The translations under genes were made by a program, and so were the position numbers. From Streptomyces spectabilis (GTDB taxonomy: Bacteria; Actinomycetota; Actinomycetes; Streptomycetales; Streptomycetaceae): a stretch of DNA of 64,000 bases. The notes under the pieces are model-generated. The model had not been told where the DNA came from and did not search any database. It saw only the letters and a program-made list of their open reading frames with translations. The stretch lies in contig NZ_CP023690.1 of NCBI RefSeq assembly GCF_008704795.1, positions 5,156,501 to 5,220,500 on the forward strand, given 5' to 3'. Of this stretch, positions 16,309 to 27,375 are shown piece by piece (position 1 is the stretch's first letter; every line of letters begins with the position of its first letter).

Positions 16309-17742
16309 TCAGCGAAGCGATTCGCCGAAGGCCTTGCCGACGCCGCCCGCGCCCGGGGGCAGCCGCACGCCGAAGTCGGAGCCGTTGAACGACGTCGCGC
16401 TCGCGGCCGTGATGCCCGCCGACGAGCCGCGCAGGACCCACACGGCGCCCGCGTCCCGCCGCTCGGACCGGCCCGAGCCGATGTCCTCGCCGCCCGCGCC
16501 GACCGCGAGGTCCGCCTTGCCGTCCTTGTTGACGTCCTTCAGGCGGACCGTCGAGCCGAACACGTCGCCCTTCTCGCCGACGCCCGGCACCTTGGGCGTG
16601 TCCTGGTGCCAGACGCGGCCGTCGTGCGGGCCGTGCGCGCCGCCCTTGAGCACGACGACGGCGCCCGCGCCCCGCGGGGCCGTTTCGCCGGACGTCTCGC
16701 CGGGCACGCCGACGGCGATGTCCGCGCGGCCGTCGCCGGTCACGTCGCCCGCGGCCACCGACCAGCCGAACGCGTCGTCGGTCTCGCCGGTCCCGGGCAC
16801 GCCCGCGCTGTCCTGCGTGTACGTCACGGGCGCGCCGAGCTTCGCGTCGGCGCCGTAGCGGACGCTGATCGCACCGCCCCTGCCCACGCGCGGGTTGCCG
16901 GTGACCAGGTCGTCGTAGCCGTCGCCGTTGACGTCGCCCACGGCGAGCGGGTCGCGCGAGGCACTCGGGGCGTTGCCTTCGGCCAGCACGCCGGACCAGT
17001 AGCCGTAGTCGCCCGCGCCGCCCTTCATGTACGCGGTGTAGGCGCCGCCGTCGGCTCGCTCACCCGTGAGGACGTACGTATAGCCGTCCTTGGAGGTGAA
17101 GTGGCCCGCGGTCATGTTGTCCAGGCGGACGCCCTGGGGCAGGAAGTCGGTCTCCAGGCCGATGGCGCGGCCGTCCTCCGGGACGCCGTCGGGGTAGAAC
17201 CACCAGGAGTCGCCGCTGATCACGGCCAGGTTCGCGACCTCGTCGCCGTCGATGTCGACGAAGACGGCGGCCTCGCCGAAGCGGCGCTCGCTGTCGGCGG
17301 GCGCGGTGAGCGTCTTGCCGCCCTTCTTGAAGCCGTCCTTGCCGCCCCAGACGACCGTGACCGTGCCCTCGGGCTTGCCCGCCGTCTTCTCGCCGGGGGC
17401 GCCGACGACCAGGTCCGCGTAGCCGTCGCTGTTCAGATCGCCGCTGGTGACGCTCTCGCCGAACTCGTCGCCCTGCTCGGTGACTCCGGGCACCCCAGCC
17501 GTGTTCTGCGTGACGGTCGTGGCCCGGGAGGTGCCGACTCCCGCCGCCGAACCGTACGTCACGGTCACGGAGTTGGCCCCCGGCGTACCGATCGCCAGGT
17601 CGCGGTAGCCGTCGCCGTTGAAGTCGTCCTTGCGGACCGTGCCGGTCCCGGCGGCCGTGGCCGTCCCGGCCAGCGGCAGCGTGACGCCGCCCGCGGCGAG
17701 GGCGACCGCGGTCGCCGTGAGGGCCAGGTTCCTTGCGCGCAC
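16309..17742 (-). CDS. Secreted FG-GAP repeat protein 5, 477 aa
   Basis: The GTG at 17742 follows GGGGAG and starts a clear signal peptide (MRARNLALTATAVALAAGG, cut near ATAAG). Blade motifs are DFNGDGYRDLAIG, DLNSDGYADLVVG, DIDGDEVANLAVI (weak), a degenerate fourth blade with SKDGYTYVLTG, DVNGDGYDDLVTG, DVTGDGRADIAVG and DVNKDGKADLAVG. A single propeller, extracellular, calcium-dependent by family. Confidence 0.9.
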   Translation of the reverse strand: MRARNLALTATAVALAAGGVTLPLAGTATAAGTGTVRKDDFNGDGYRDLAIGTPGANSVTVTYGSAAGVGTSRATTVTQNTAGVPGVTEQGDEFGESVTSGDLNSDGYADLVVGAPGEKTAGKPEGTVTVVWGGKDGFKKGGKTLTAPADSERRFGEAAVFVDIDGDEVANLAVISGDSWWFYPDGVPEDGRAIGLETDFLPQGVRLDNMTAGHFTSKDGYTYVLTGERADGGAYTAYMKGGAGDYGYWSGVLAEGNAPSASRDPLAVGDVNGDGYDDLVTGNPRVGRGGAISVRYGADAKLGAPVTYTQDSAGVPGTGETDDAFGWSVAAGDVTGDGRADIAVGVPGETSGETAPRGAGAVVVLKGGAHGPHDGRVWHQDTPKVPGVGEKGDVFGSTVRLKDVNKDGKADLAVGAGGEDIGSGRSERRDAGAVWVLRGSSAGITAASATSFNGSDFGVRLPPGAGGVGKAFGESLR

Positions 17743-17873
17743 GTACGCTCCCCGTGGATGAAGTGGTGCTTCCGGGGATGTGACCGGCGGGCTGTACGAA
17801 TGGTTGTGCGAGGACGACTGTGAAGTGAACCGGACCTTGCGGCCCGGGGCTTGGGCGGGCCTCTCGGCTCGCT

Positions 17874-19184
17874 CTAGCGGCTCGCGAACATGGTCGTGGA
17901 GAAGGTGAGCCCCGGCTTCCGCTCCACCAGGTCCCCGTTCCGCACGCCCCGGTAGACCCGCACGCGGTCCGTGCCCCGGCCGGTGGACGTCCGTACGACC
18001 ACGTCCGCGCGCCGGTCGCCGTCGAAGTCGGCCACCTTCAGGACCTGCACCGGGCCGCTCCCGCCCGCGGGGACGAGCGTCGCCGTGGCGTTGGCCGCGA
18101 GGCCCGCGGCGCGGCCCCGGTAGATCCACACCTCGCCGCTGCCGCCGCCGGTCACGACGAGTTCGCTGCGGCCGTCGCCGTCGAGGTCGCCCGTCCGCAC
18201 GGTCGCGGCGCGCACCGCGAGGGATGCCCGCGCGGTGCCCGGTACGTCGTAGCGCAGGGCGATGCCGCGCGGCCCGGGGAGCGCCGCGTCCACGGCCCGC
18301 CCGCCGCGGAAGGTGCCGAAGGCCGTGTCCGTGCCCGCGGGGAGCAGCGCCCCGGTGCGGCGCGGCCCCTCGGGCCCGCCGAGGACCAGGCCGCCCCGGG
18401 AGGCGCCCGCCTCCTCGCGGACCACCAGGTCGTCGTAGCCGTCGCGGTTCACGTCCACCGCGGGGCCGCCCGTCACCAGCTCGTTGCCGGGCGCGGCGAG
18501 GGGTGCGGCGGCCGCGCGCGGCTCGCCCCGGTGGGTGAAGGGGCCGCGCAGGAAGCTCAGATGGGCGCCGCTCGCGTGCAGCACGAGGTCCTGGGCGCCG
18601 TCCCCGTCGAAGTCGCCGCACACCGGCTGGTCCGGCCAGTCGTTGCCGAGCCGCGCCCGCGCGGGCACCTGGAGCTTGACGGCCGTGCCGGTCAGCCCCT
18701 TCGGGGAGCCGAAGAGGAGCTGGAGCGGCACCGGCGGCTGCCCCTGGCCGTCGTACGGCGGATCCGTGGACACCACCAGGTCGGTGAACCCGTCCCCGTC
18801 CAGGTCGCACGCCGCCTCCGACTCGAAGGCGGCGGGGAGTTCGCCCTTCGTACGGGCGCCGTCGGCGCGCGCGGTCAGGAGGTGCCGGGTGTCGGGGACG
18901 AGCCCGGCGCGGCCGCCGTAGACGATGCCGATGCCGGGGTCGTCGCCGTGCCCCTGGTGGGCCAGGTCGTCGAGGACGAGGTCACGGGCGCCGTCGCCGT
19001 TGAAGTCGTCCGGCACCTCGCTGCCCTTGCCGTGGGGGACGGCCTTCGCGGGCGCGCCCCTGGCCGCGAGCCCTTCGGCTGTGGGGCGGGCGGGGGACTC
19101 GCCGTCGCCGCCGCAGCCCGCGAGGAGCAGGGCGCCGCCGACGACGGCGGCCAGCAGCCGGATACCGGATCTCCTCAAGTCCAC
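17874..19184 (-). CDS. FG-GAP repeat lipoprotein 6, 436 aa
   Basis: The GTG at 19184 follows GAGGAG. The N terminus has a type II signal: hydrophobic AVVGGALLLAGC with the lipobox LLAGC, so the protein is predicted to be lipid-anchored outside the membrane, unlike its five secreted neighbours. Blade motifs include DFNGDGARDLVLD, DLDGDGFTDLVVS, DFDGDGAQDLVLH, DVNRDGYDDLVVR, DLDGDGRSELVVT and DFDGDRRADVVVR, with one further degenerate blade, for about seven. It is the first gene of the tandem series. Confidence 0.88.
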   Translation of the reverse strand: MDLRRSGIRLLAAVVGGALLLAGCGGDGESPARPTAEGLAARGAPAKAVPHGKGSEVPDDFNGDGARDLVLDDLAHQGHGDDPGIGIVYGGRAGLVPDTRHLLTARADGARTKGELPAAFESEAACDLDGDGFTDLVVSTDPPYDGQGQPPVPLQLLFGSPKGLTGTAVKLQVPARARLGNDWPDQPVCGDFDGDGAQDLVLHASGAHLSFLRGPFTHRGEPRAAAAPLAAPGNELVTGGPAVDVNRDGYDDLVVREEAGASRGGLVLGGPEGPRRTGALLPAGTDTAFGTFRGGRAVDAALPGPRGIALRYDVPGTARASLAVRAATVRTGDLDGDGRSELVVTGGGSGEVWIYRGRAAGLAANATATLVPAGGSGPVQVLKVADFDGDRRADVVVRTSTGRGTDRVRVYRGVRNGDLVERKPGLTFSTTMFASR

Positions 19185-19247
19185 CCACTCCTCAGCCGGT
19201 GCGGTCGGCACAGTCGTCATGAGCACCACAGGTTTACACGAACGACA

Positions 19248-19282
19248 ACGGGCCGGTCCCGCCAGGGCGGAACCGGCCCGTT
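19248..19282 (-). terminator. Terminator of the FeS oxidoreductase gene
   Basis: AACGGGCCGGT and ACCGGCCCGTT arms with an inner CCCGCC/GGCGG extension, 44 bases after the stop codon. Confidence 0.8.
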
Positions 19283-19325
19283 ACGACCGTCTTGTGCGGC
19301 TCACCTCACCGGCGAGGGCACCGGC

Positions 19326-21602
19326 TCACTTCACCGGCTCGGGCTCCGGCTCGCTCTCCGCCTCGGCCTCGCCCGCCGGGGGCGGGTTGTCGGCCGGGGT
19401 CTTCACCGAGTCGAGCAGGAGCTGCGCGACGTCCACGACCTGGAGCGACTCCTTGGCCGCGCCGTCGTTCTTCTTGCCGTTCACGGAGTCCGTGAGCATG
19501 ACCAGGCAGAACGGGCAGGCCGTCGACACGATGTCCGGGTTGAGGCTGAGGGCCTCGTCCACGCGCTCCGTGTTGATGCGCTTGCCGATCCGCTCCTCCA
19601 TCCACATCCGCGCGCCGCCGGCGCCGCAGCAGAAGCCGCGCTCCTTGTGGCGGTGCATCTCCTGCTGGCGCAGGCCCGGGACCTTGTCCATGATCTCGCG
19701 CGGGGGCGTGTAGACCTTGTTGTGACGGCCCAGGTAGCACGGGTCGTGGTACGTGATCAGACCCTCGACCGGGGTGACCGGGATCAGCCTGCCCTCGTCG
19801 ATGAGGTGCTGGAGCAGCTGGGTGTGGTGGATGACCTCGTAGTCGCCGCCGAGCTGCGGGTACTCGTTCGCGATGGTGTTGAAGCAGTGCGGGCAGGTGG
19901 AGACGATCTTCTTCGCCGACTTGGGCTTCTTCGTCGACTCGTCCTCGTCGTCCTCACCGAACGCCATGTTCAGGGAGGCCACGTTCTCCGCGCCCAGCTG
20001 CTGGAACAGCGGCTCGTTGCCGAGACGCCGTGCCGAGTCACCGGTGCACTTCTCGTCGCCGCCCATGATCGCGAACTTGACGCCCGCGATGTGCAGGAGC
20101 TCCGCGAAGGCCTTCGTGGTCTTCTTGGCCCGGTCCTCCAGGGCGCCCGCGCAGCCGACCCAGTACAGGTAGTCCACTTCGGTGAGGTCGTCGATGTCCT
20201 TGCCGACGACCGGGACCTCGAAGTCGACCTCCTTGGTCCACTCCAGGCGCTGCTTCTTGGCCAGGCCCCAGGGGTTGCCCTTCTTCTCCAGGTTCTTGAG
20301 CATCGTGCCCGCCTCGGACGGGAACGCGGACTCGATCATCACCTGGTAGCGGCGCATGTCGACGATGTGGTCGATGTGCTCGATGTCGACCGGGCACTGC
20401 TCGACGCAGGCGCCGCAGGTGGTGCAGGACCACAGGACGTCGGGGTCGATGACGCCGCCCTCTTCGACGGTGCCGACCAGGGGGCGCTCGGCCTCCGCGA
20501 GGGCGGCGGCGGGGACGTCGGCGAGCTGCTCGGCCGACGCCTTCTCCTCGCCCTCCATGGTCTTGCCGCCACCGGCGAGCAGGTACGGGGCCTTGGCGTG
20601 CGCGTGGTCGCGCAGCGACATGATCAGGAGCTTCGGCGAGAGGGGCTTGCCGGTGTTCCAGGCGGGGCACTGCGACTGGCAGCGGCCGCACTCGGTGCAG
20701 GTGGAGAAGTCGAGGATGCCCTTCCAGGAGAACTGCTCGACCTGGCTGACGCCGAAGACGGTGTCCTCGTCCGGGTCCTCCCAGTCGATCTCCTTGCCGC
20801 CGCTCGTCATCGGAAGCAGCGCGCCGAGCGCGGTGGAGCCGTCGGCCTTCCGCTTGAACCAGATGTTGGGGAAGGCCAGGAAGCGGTGCCAGGCGACGCC
20901 CATGTCGGTCTTCAGGGCGACCGTGATCATCCAGATGAAGGAGGTCGCGATCTTCAGCCCGGCGAAGAAGTACGTGAGGTTCTGGAGCGTGGAGACGTCC
21001 ATGCCCGAGAACCACGAGACGAACGGGTACGAGATGAAGAACGAGGCCTCGTAGCCGTCCACGTGGTGCTGGGCGCCCTCCAGGGCGTGCAGCGTGAAGA
21101 TGCAGACACCCACGACGAGGATGACGCCCTCGACGAAGTACGCCTGGCCCGTGTTGGAGCCCGCGAAGCGGGACTTGCGGCCCGCGCCGCCGGGCCGGTT
21201 CAGCTGCCGGATGACGATCAGCGTCAGGATGCCGAGCACGGTCATGGTGCCGAGGAACTCGACGAAGACGTTGTACGGCGCCCAGTCACCGATGACCGGC
21301 AGCATCCAGTCGGCCTGGAAGAGCTGGCCGATGGCGTTCACGATCGTCAGCAGCAGGGAGAAGAAGCCCACCGCCACGAACCAGTGCGCGACGCCGACGA
21401 TGCCCCACTGGTTCATCCGGGTGTGGCCGAGGAACTCCTTGGCCACGGTCAGGGTGCGCTCGGCGGGCGCGTCGGTCCGGGTGCCGGCGGGCACGGCCTG
21501 GCCGAGCCGCACGAACTGGTAGATCTGCAGGATGGCACGGCCGAACAGCGCGACGCCGACCGCGATTAGGACCAGCGACACGATGATCGCGGCGAGTTGC
21601 AT
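19326..21602 (-). CDS. Membrane-bound 4Fe-4S oxidoreductase (HdrD/GlpC-like with NarI-like N terminus), 758 aa
   Basis: The N-terminal 290 residues contain about five to six membrane helices (IIVSLVLIAVGVALFG, WFVAVGFFSLLLTIVNAIG, LILIV-type segments), resembling a heme-binding NarI-type anchor. Two ferredoxin clusters follow: CTECGRCQSQCP near 325 and CTTCGACVEQCP near 410. The C-terminal half has the two CCG-type cysteine-rich motifs of heterodisulfide-reductase subunits (CPHCFN with HDPCYLG, and CCGAGGARMWMEE with CPFC). It probably moves electrons between a membrane pool and a soluble partner. The partner is unknown. The ATG at 21602 has GAGGAG upstream. It is divergent from dnaK. Confidence 0.9.
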   Translation of the reverse strand: MQLAAIIVSLVLIAVGVALFGRAILQIYQFVRLGQAVPAGTRTDAPAERTLTVAKEFLGHTRMNQWGIVGVAHWFVAVGFFSLLLTIVNAIGQLFQADWMLPVIGDWAPYNVFVEFLGTMTVLGILTLIVIRQLNRPGGAGRKSRFAGSNTGQAYFVEGVILVVGVCIFTLHALEGAQHHVDGYEASFFISYPFVSWFSGMDVSTLQNLTYFFAGLKIATSFIWMITVALKTDMGVAWHRFLAFPNIWFKRKADGSTALGALLPMTSGGKEIDWEDPDEDTVFGVSQVEQFSWKGILDFSTCTECGRCQSQCPAWNTGKPLSPKLLIMSLRDHAHAKAPYLLAGGGKTMEGEEKASAEQLADVPAAALAEAERPLVGTVEEGGVIDPDVLWSCTTCGACVEQCPVDIEHIDHIVDMRRYQVMIESAFPSEAGTMLKNLEKKGNPWGLAKKQRLEWTKEVDFEVPVVGKDIDDLTEVDYLYWVGCAGALEDRAKKTTKAFAELLHIAGVKFAIMGGDEKCTGDSARRLGNEPLFQQLGAENVASLNMAFGEDDEDESTKKPKSAKKIVSTCPHCFNTIANEYPQLGGDYEVIHHTQLLQHLIDEGRLIPVTPVEGLITYHDPCYLGRHNKVYTPPREIMDKVPGLRQQEMHRHKERGFCCGAGGARMWMEERIGKRINTERVDEALSLNPDIVSTACPFCLVMLTDSVNGKKNDGAAKESLQVVDVAQLLLDSVKTPADNPPPAGEAEAESEPEPEPVK

Positions 21603-21822
21603 TTCGGGGCTCCTCAGGCCTGCGAGGCGTCTATTACTAAGCAGTAACTTATGCAGTCCGTCTGAGACTACCCACATACTGTGCGGCCTCGCAGCCGGGC
21701 AGGCGGTGATCTGCGTCGCTCAGGCTCGCCTTCCTGGGTCCGGGGTGCGGCGGCTCAACCGTGCGGGGCCGCTCGCCGTCTCTCCCCGTGAACACCAGGT
21801 TGCGCGTAAGGAGTGGATAAGA

Positions 21823-21843
21823 GTTGAGTCCCATCGACTCAGC
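21823..21843 (+). promoter_or_regulatory. Upstream HAIR operator (HspR site) of dnaK
   Basis: GTTGAGT-N7-ACTCAGC, a slightly degenerate form of the HspR inverted repeat CTTGAGT-N7-ACTCAAG. Confidence 0.75.
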
Positions 21844-21851
21844 TCTGTTGA

Positions 21852-23788
<1,937 letters not shown>

Positions 23789-23789
<1 letters not shown>

Positions 23790-24544
23790 TGACGGAGGAG
23801 ACCCCGGGCTTCGGTGACGCCGAGCGGCCCGACGTCCCCTCCGGCGCCACCCCTGACGAAGCGGCGCCGCAGGCCGCCGAGCCCTCCACCGAGGAGGGCC
23901 CGGCGGCCCCGGCCGGGGACGCAATGCGAGAAGCAGGACTGACGGCCCAGCTGGACCAGGCCCGCTCGGCGCTCGGCGAGCGCACCGCGGACCTCCAGCG
24001 GCTCCAGGCCGAGTACCAGAACTACCGCCGCCGGGTGGAGCGGGACAAGGTGACGGTGAAGGAGATCGCCTCGGCGAACCTCCTGACCGAGCTGCTCCCG
24101 ACCCTCGACGACGTCGGCCGCGCGCGGGACCACGGCGAGCTGGTCGGCGGCTTCAAGTCGGTGGCCGAATCGCTCGAGACCGTCGTCGCCAAGATGGGCC
24201 TCCAGCAGTTCGGCAAGGAGGGCGAGCCCTTCGACCCGACGATCCACGAGGCCCTGATGCACAGCTACGCACCGGACGTCACGGAGACGACGTGCGTCGC
24301 GATCCTCCAGCCGGGGTATCGCATCGGCGAGCGCGTCATCCGTCCCGCCCGCGTGGCGGTGGCGGAGCCCCAGCCCGGCGCGCAGACGGTGAAGCCGGAA
24401 TCGGCGGACGAGACCGGCGGCGAGGGCGACGAGCCCGTGCGGCCGGACGCCGCGGAGCAGGCCGAGGCCGAGGACACGGGCAAGAGCGCCGACAAGGCCG
24501 ACCAGGCCGAGAGCAAGGAAAACGGTGGCCCGGACAAGGGCTGA
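23789..24544 (+). CDS. grpE: GrpE nucleotide-exchange factor
   Basis: The ATG overlaps the dnaK stop codon by one base (TGATG), so translation is coupled. 251 residues, longer than usual because both ends are extended. The core holds a coiled coil (LQRLQAEYQNYRRRVERDK near 68-86) and the beta domain with the family signature (LQQFGKEGEPFDPTIHEAL, then GYRIGERVIRPARV). The C-terminal 60 residues are acidic and low-complexity. It releases ADP from DnaK. Confidence 0.98.
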
Positions 24545-24664
24545 CGTTGACACGGACGGCGACGTCGACCGCGGCCGGGCCCTCCGCGACCATCATGGTC
24601 GCGGACCCGGCGCCGCGGTCGGCGTCGGCGTCGACCTGACGACGAGGAAGGAGGGACGTCGGGG

Positions 24665-25852
24665 ATGAGCACCAAGGACTTCATCGAGAAGGACTACTAC
24701 AAGGTCCTCGGCGTCCCCAAGGACGCCACCGAAGCCGAGATCAAGAAGGCGTACCGGAAGCTCGCCCGCGAGAACCACCCGGACGCCAACAAGGGCAACG
24801 CGAAGGCCGAGGAGCGCTTCAAGGAGATCTCCGAGGCGAACGACGTCCTCGGCGACCCCAAGAAGCGCAAGGAGTACGACGAGGCCCGCGCGCTCTTCGG
24901 CAACGGCGGATTCAGGCCAGGCCCCGGAGCGGGCGGCGGCACGTTCAACTTCGACCTGGGCGACCTCTTCGGAGGCGGCGCCCCGGGCGGCGGTGGAGCG
25001 GGTGCCGGCGGCTTCGGCGGCGGCCTCGGTGACGTCTTCGGGGGCTTGTTCAACCGCGGTGGCGCGGGCACGGGGACGCGCACGCAGCCGCGCCGGGGCC
25101 AGGACGTCGAGTCCGAGGTCACGCTGAGCTTCACGGAGGCGGTGGAGGGCGCGACGGTTCCGCTGCGCATGTCCTCCCAGGCCGCCTGCAAGGCGTGCTC
25201 GGGCACCGGCGACAAGAACGGCACGCCGCGCGTGTGCCCCACCTGTGTGGGCACGGGCCAGGTCTCCCGGGGCGGCGGTGGCGGGTTCTCCCTCACCGAC
25301 CCCTGTGTGGACTGCAAGGGCCGCGGCCTGATCGCCGAGACGCCCTGCGAGGTGTGCCACGGCAGCGGCCGCGCGAAGTCGTCGCGGACGATGCAGGTGC
25401 GCATCCCGGCGGGCGTCAGCGACGGCCAGCGGATCCGCCTGCGCGGCAAGGGCGCGCCCGGTGAGCGCGGCGGCCCCGCGGGCGACCTGTACGTGGTCGT
25501 GCACGTGGACGCCCACCCGGTCTTCGGCCGCAGGGGCGAGAACCTCACGGTGACGGTCCCGGTGACCCTCACCGAGGCCGCGCTCGGCGGCGAGGTGCGG
25601 GTGCCCACGCTCGGCGGCGTGCCCGTCACCCTGAAGCTGCCCCCCGGCACGCCGAACGGCCGCACCATGCGGGTGCGCGGCAAGGGCCCCGCCCGCAAGG
25701 ACGGCACGCCCGGCGACCTGCTCGTCACGGTGGAGGTGTCCGTACCGACGACACTGTCCCCCGCGGCGAAGGAAGCCCTGGAGGGGTACCGCAAGGCGAC
25801 TGCGGATCTCGATCCGCGGGCAGAACTGTTCAAGGCCGCGAAGGGAGCGTGA
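24665..25852 (+). CDS. dnaJ: Co-chaperone DnaJ
   Basis: 395 residues: a J domain with HPD (near residues 39-41), a long Gly/Phe-rich linker (about 80-140), a zinc domain with four CxxC motifs (CKACSGTG, CPTCVGTG, CVDCKGRG, CEVCHGSG) and the substrate-binding C-terminal domains. It delivers clients to DnaK and stimulates its ATPase. The ATG follows GGAAGGAGGG. The 120-bp gap after grpE contains no gene. The second Streptomyces dnaJ is usually elsewhere, so this is the operon copy (dnaJ1). Confidence 0.98.
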   Translation: MSTKDFIEKDYYKVLGVPKDATEAEIKKAYRKLARENHPDANKGNAKAEERFKEISEANDVLGDPKKRKEYDEARALFGNGGFRPGPGAGGGTFNFDLGDLFGGGAPGGGGAGAGGFGGGLGDVFGGLFNRGGAGTGTRTQPRRGQDVESEVTLSFTEAVEGATVPLRMSSQAACKACSGTGDKNGTPRVCPTCVGTGQVSRGGGGGFSLTDPCVDCKGRGLIAETPCEVCHGSGRAKSSRTMQVRIPAGVSDGQRIRLRGKGAPGERGGPAGDLYVVVHVDAHPVFGRRGENLTVTVPVTLTEAALGGEVRVPTLGGVPVTLKLPPGTPNGRTMRVRGKGPARKDGTPGDLLVTVEVSVPTTLSPAAKEALEGYRKATADLDPRAELFKAAKGA

Positions 25853-25856
25853 CCTC

Positions 25857-26312
25857 ATGGAGCGGGACGGCCGCCGACGCAACCCGTATCAACTGACGGA
25901 CGAGACCCCGGTGTACGTCATCTCGGTGGCGGCCCAGCTCTCCGGTCTCCATCCCCAGACCCTGCGGCAGTACGACCGCCTGGGCCTGGTCTCGCCCGAC
26001 CGCACCGCGGGCCGGGGCCGGCGGTACTCCGCCCGGGACATCGAGCTGCTCCGCACCGTGCAGCAGCTCTCCCAGGAGGAGGGCATCAACCTCGCGGGCA
26101 TCAAGCGCATCATCGAGCTGGAGAACCAGGTCGCCGCGCTCCAGTCCCGGGTCGCCGAGCTGTCGGCGGCGGTCGAGGGCGCGGCGGTCGCGATGCAGCA
26201 GCGCGAGGCCCAGGTCCACGCCTCCTACCGCCGCGACCTGGTGCCGTACCAGGACGTGCAGCAGGCGAGCGCGCTCGTGGTGTGGCGGCCCAAGAGGTCG
26301 CCTGAGCAGTAG
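25857..26312 (+). CDS. hspR: Heat shock repressor HspR (MerR family)
   Basis: 151 residues. The MerR-type winged helix spans about residues 18-85 (VYVISVAAQLSGLHPQTLRQY, GRGRRYSARDIELL, INLAGIKRII), followed by a coiled coil (LENQVAALQSRVAELSAAV). HspR binds HAIR repeats with DnaK as co-repressor and shuts down the dnaK operon and clpB. The gene starts four bases after dnaJ. Both its targets are in this window (dnaK at 21875, clpB at 35204). Confidence 0.98.
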   Translation: MERDGRRRNPYQLTDETPVYVISVAAQLSGLHPQTLRQYDRLGLVSPDRTAGRGRRYSARDIELLRTVQQLSQEEGINLAGIKRIIELENQVAALQSRVAELSAAVEGAAVAMQQREAQVHASYRRDLVPYQDVQQASALVVWRPKRSPEQ

Positions 26313-26339
26313 CAGTAGCCCGCCGGAATCCGGCACTTG

Positions 26340-26388
26340 AGGCCGGGCGGCCCGCGTACGAACGACTCGTGCGCGGGCCGCCCGGCCT
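26340..26388. terminator. Terminator of the dnaK operon, shared with the convergent gene
   Basis: A perfect 17-bp stem (26340-26356 with 26372-26388) between hspR and the fibronectin-type gene. Confidence 0.85.
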
Positions 26389-26415
26389 TCGTCGTGCCGG
26401 AGCGCGGCGGGCGGC

Positions 26416-27201
26416 TCAGCCGTCCCCGAAGGTCGGCGACGGCGCCGGGGTCGTGGGCGGGGACGTGGGCGGCTGCGTCGGCCCCGGCGACTGCGTGGGC
26501 GGCCGGGTCGGCTCCGGCGGGCGGCTGGTGGTGGCCGCCTCGGAGGCGTTGCCCGCGGCGTCGACCGCCTTCACCCAGTAGACGTACGGCCGGTCCGGGG
26601 CCGGGGCCCCGGTGTCGCGGAACGAGGTGGTCGTGGACGTGCCGATCTTCTTCAGGGGCCCCTGCGGGGACGTGGAGCGATAGACCGTGTACGCCACGGC
26701 GTCGGTGCCGTCGCGCCAGGCCAGGGCGGTGCCGGGCCCGTCGTCGGACGGGACGACGGCGAGGTTCGCGGGCGGCAGCGGCGCGATGGTGTCCCGGGCC
26801 GCCCGCGCGGCCGCGGAGTACGGCGAGGCCTTGCCCGCGGAGCCGACCGCCTTGACCTTGTAGGTGTACGGCACGTCGGGCACGACCCGCCCGTCGGTGT
26901 ACTTCGGCGCCGTCACCGAGCCGACGCGCGTGAAGGCGCCGTCGCCCTCGGCCCGGTACACGTCGTACTTCCTGGCGCCCGAAGAGGCCGTCCAGGTCAC
27001 GGTGTTGGCGTTCGTGCCGGAGACGGCCCGCGGCTTCTCCGGGACCTTCGGCGCCGAGCCCGACGCGGGGGCGGCGGTGGCACCGGCGGGTCCGGAATCG
27101 AGCGCGGCGCCGAGGCCGAGGCCCGCGGCGAGCACGGCGGCGGCCGCAGCCGACGGGACGGCGAACGTGCGGAGACGGGATCTCCGCGAGGGGTGAGACA
27201 C
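26416..27201 (-). CDS. Exported protein with two fibronectin type III domains and Pro/Thr-rich tail, 261 aa
   Basis: The GTG at 27201 begins a signal or anchor region: basic SHPSRRSRLRTF, then AVPSAAAAAVLAAGLGLG. Two FnIII domains follow at about residues 60-145 (KPRAVSGTNANTVTWTAS, YKVKAVGSAGKAS) and 150-240 (PPANLAVVPSDDG, YWVKAVDAAGNAS). The last 35 residues are Pro/Thr-rich with no sorting motif, so it may span the wall or be released. FnIII modules bind polysaccharide or protein. Ligand unknown. Confidence 0.82.
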   Translation of the reverse strand: MSHPSRRSRLRTFAVPSAAAAAVLAAGLGLGAALDSGPAGATAAPASGSAPKVPEKPRAVSGTNANTVTWTASSGARKYDVYRAEGDGAFTRVGSVTAPKYTDGRVVPDVPYTYKVKAVGSAGKASPYSAAARAARDTIAPLPPANLAVVPSDDGPGTALAWRDGTDAVAYTVYRSTSPQGPLKKIGTSTTTSFRDTGAPAPDRPYVYWVKAVDAAGNASEAATTSRPPEPTRPPTQSPGPTQPPTSPPTTPAPSPTFGDG

Positions 27202-27325
27202 GGCTGGCAGTCCCTTTCGGAAGTGACGGGAGGCGCAGGCGTGGGGGGAGAAGCTGCTGGTCCGTGGGGGACTGCGCACTCTAGCGAGCGGACGGACGGG
27301 AACGGTAGACGGCGCGTCGCGCTCC

Positions 27326-27331
27326 TATAGT
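27326..27331 (+). promoter_or_regulatory. -10 element of the 27376 gene
   Basis: TATAGT, 45 bases before the ATG. No strong -35 is seen. Confidence 0.4.
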
Positions 27332-27375
27332 TGGCAGGCTGTCGTGATTTCTTCCGCGGGAAAGCTGGATTCTCC

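Noticed and set aside
18531..21569. A 1012-codon plus-strand open frame across FG-GAP gene 6 and the FeS oxidoreductase gene
   Set aside because: It is antisense to two well supported genes, has no ribosome site or family features, and results from high G+C content.
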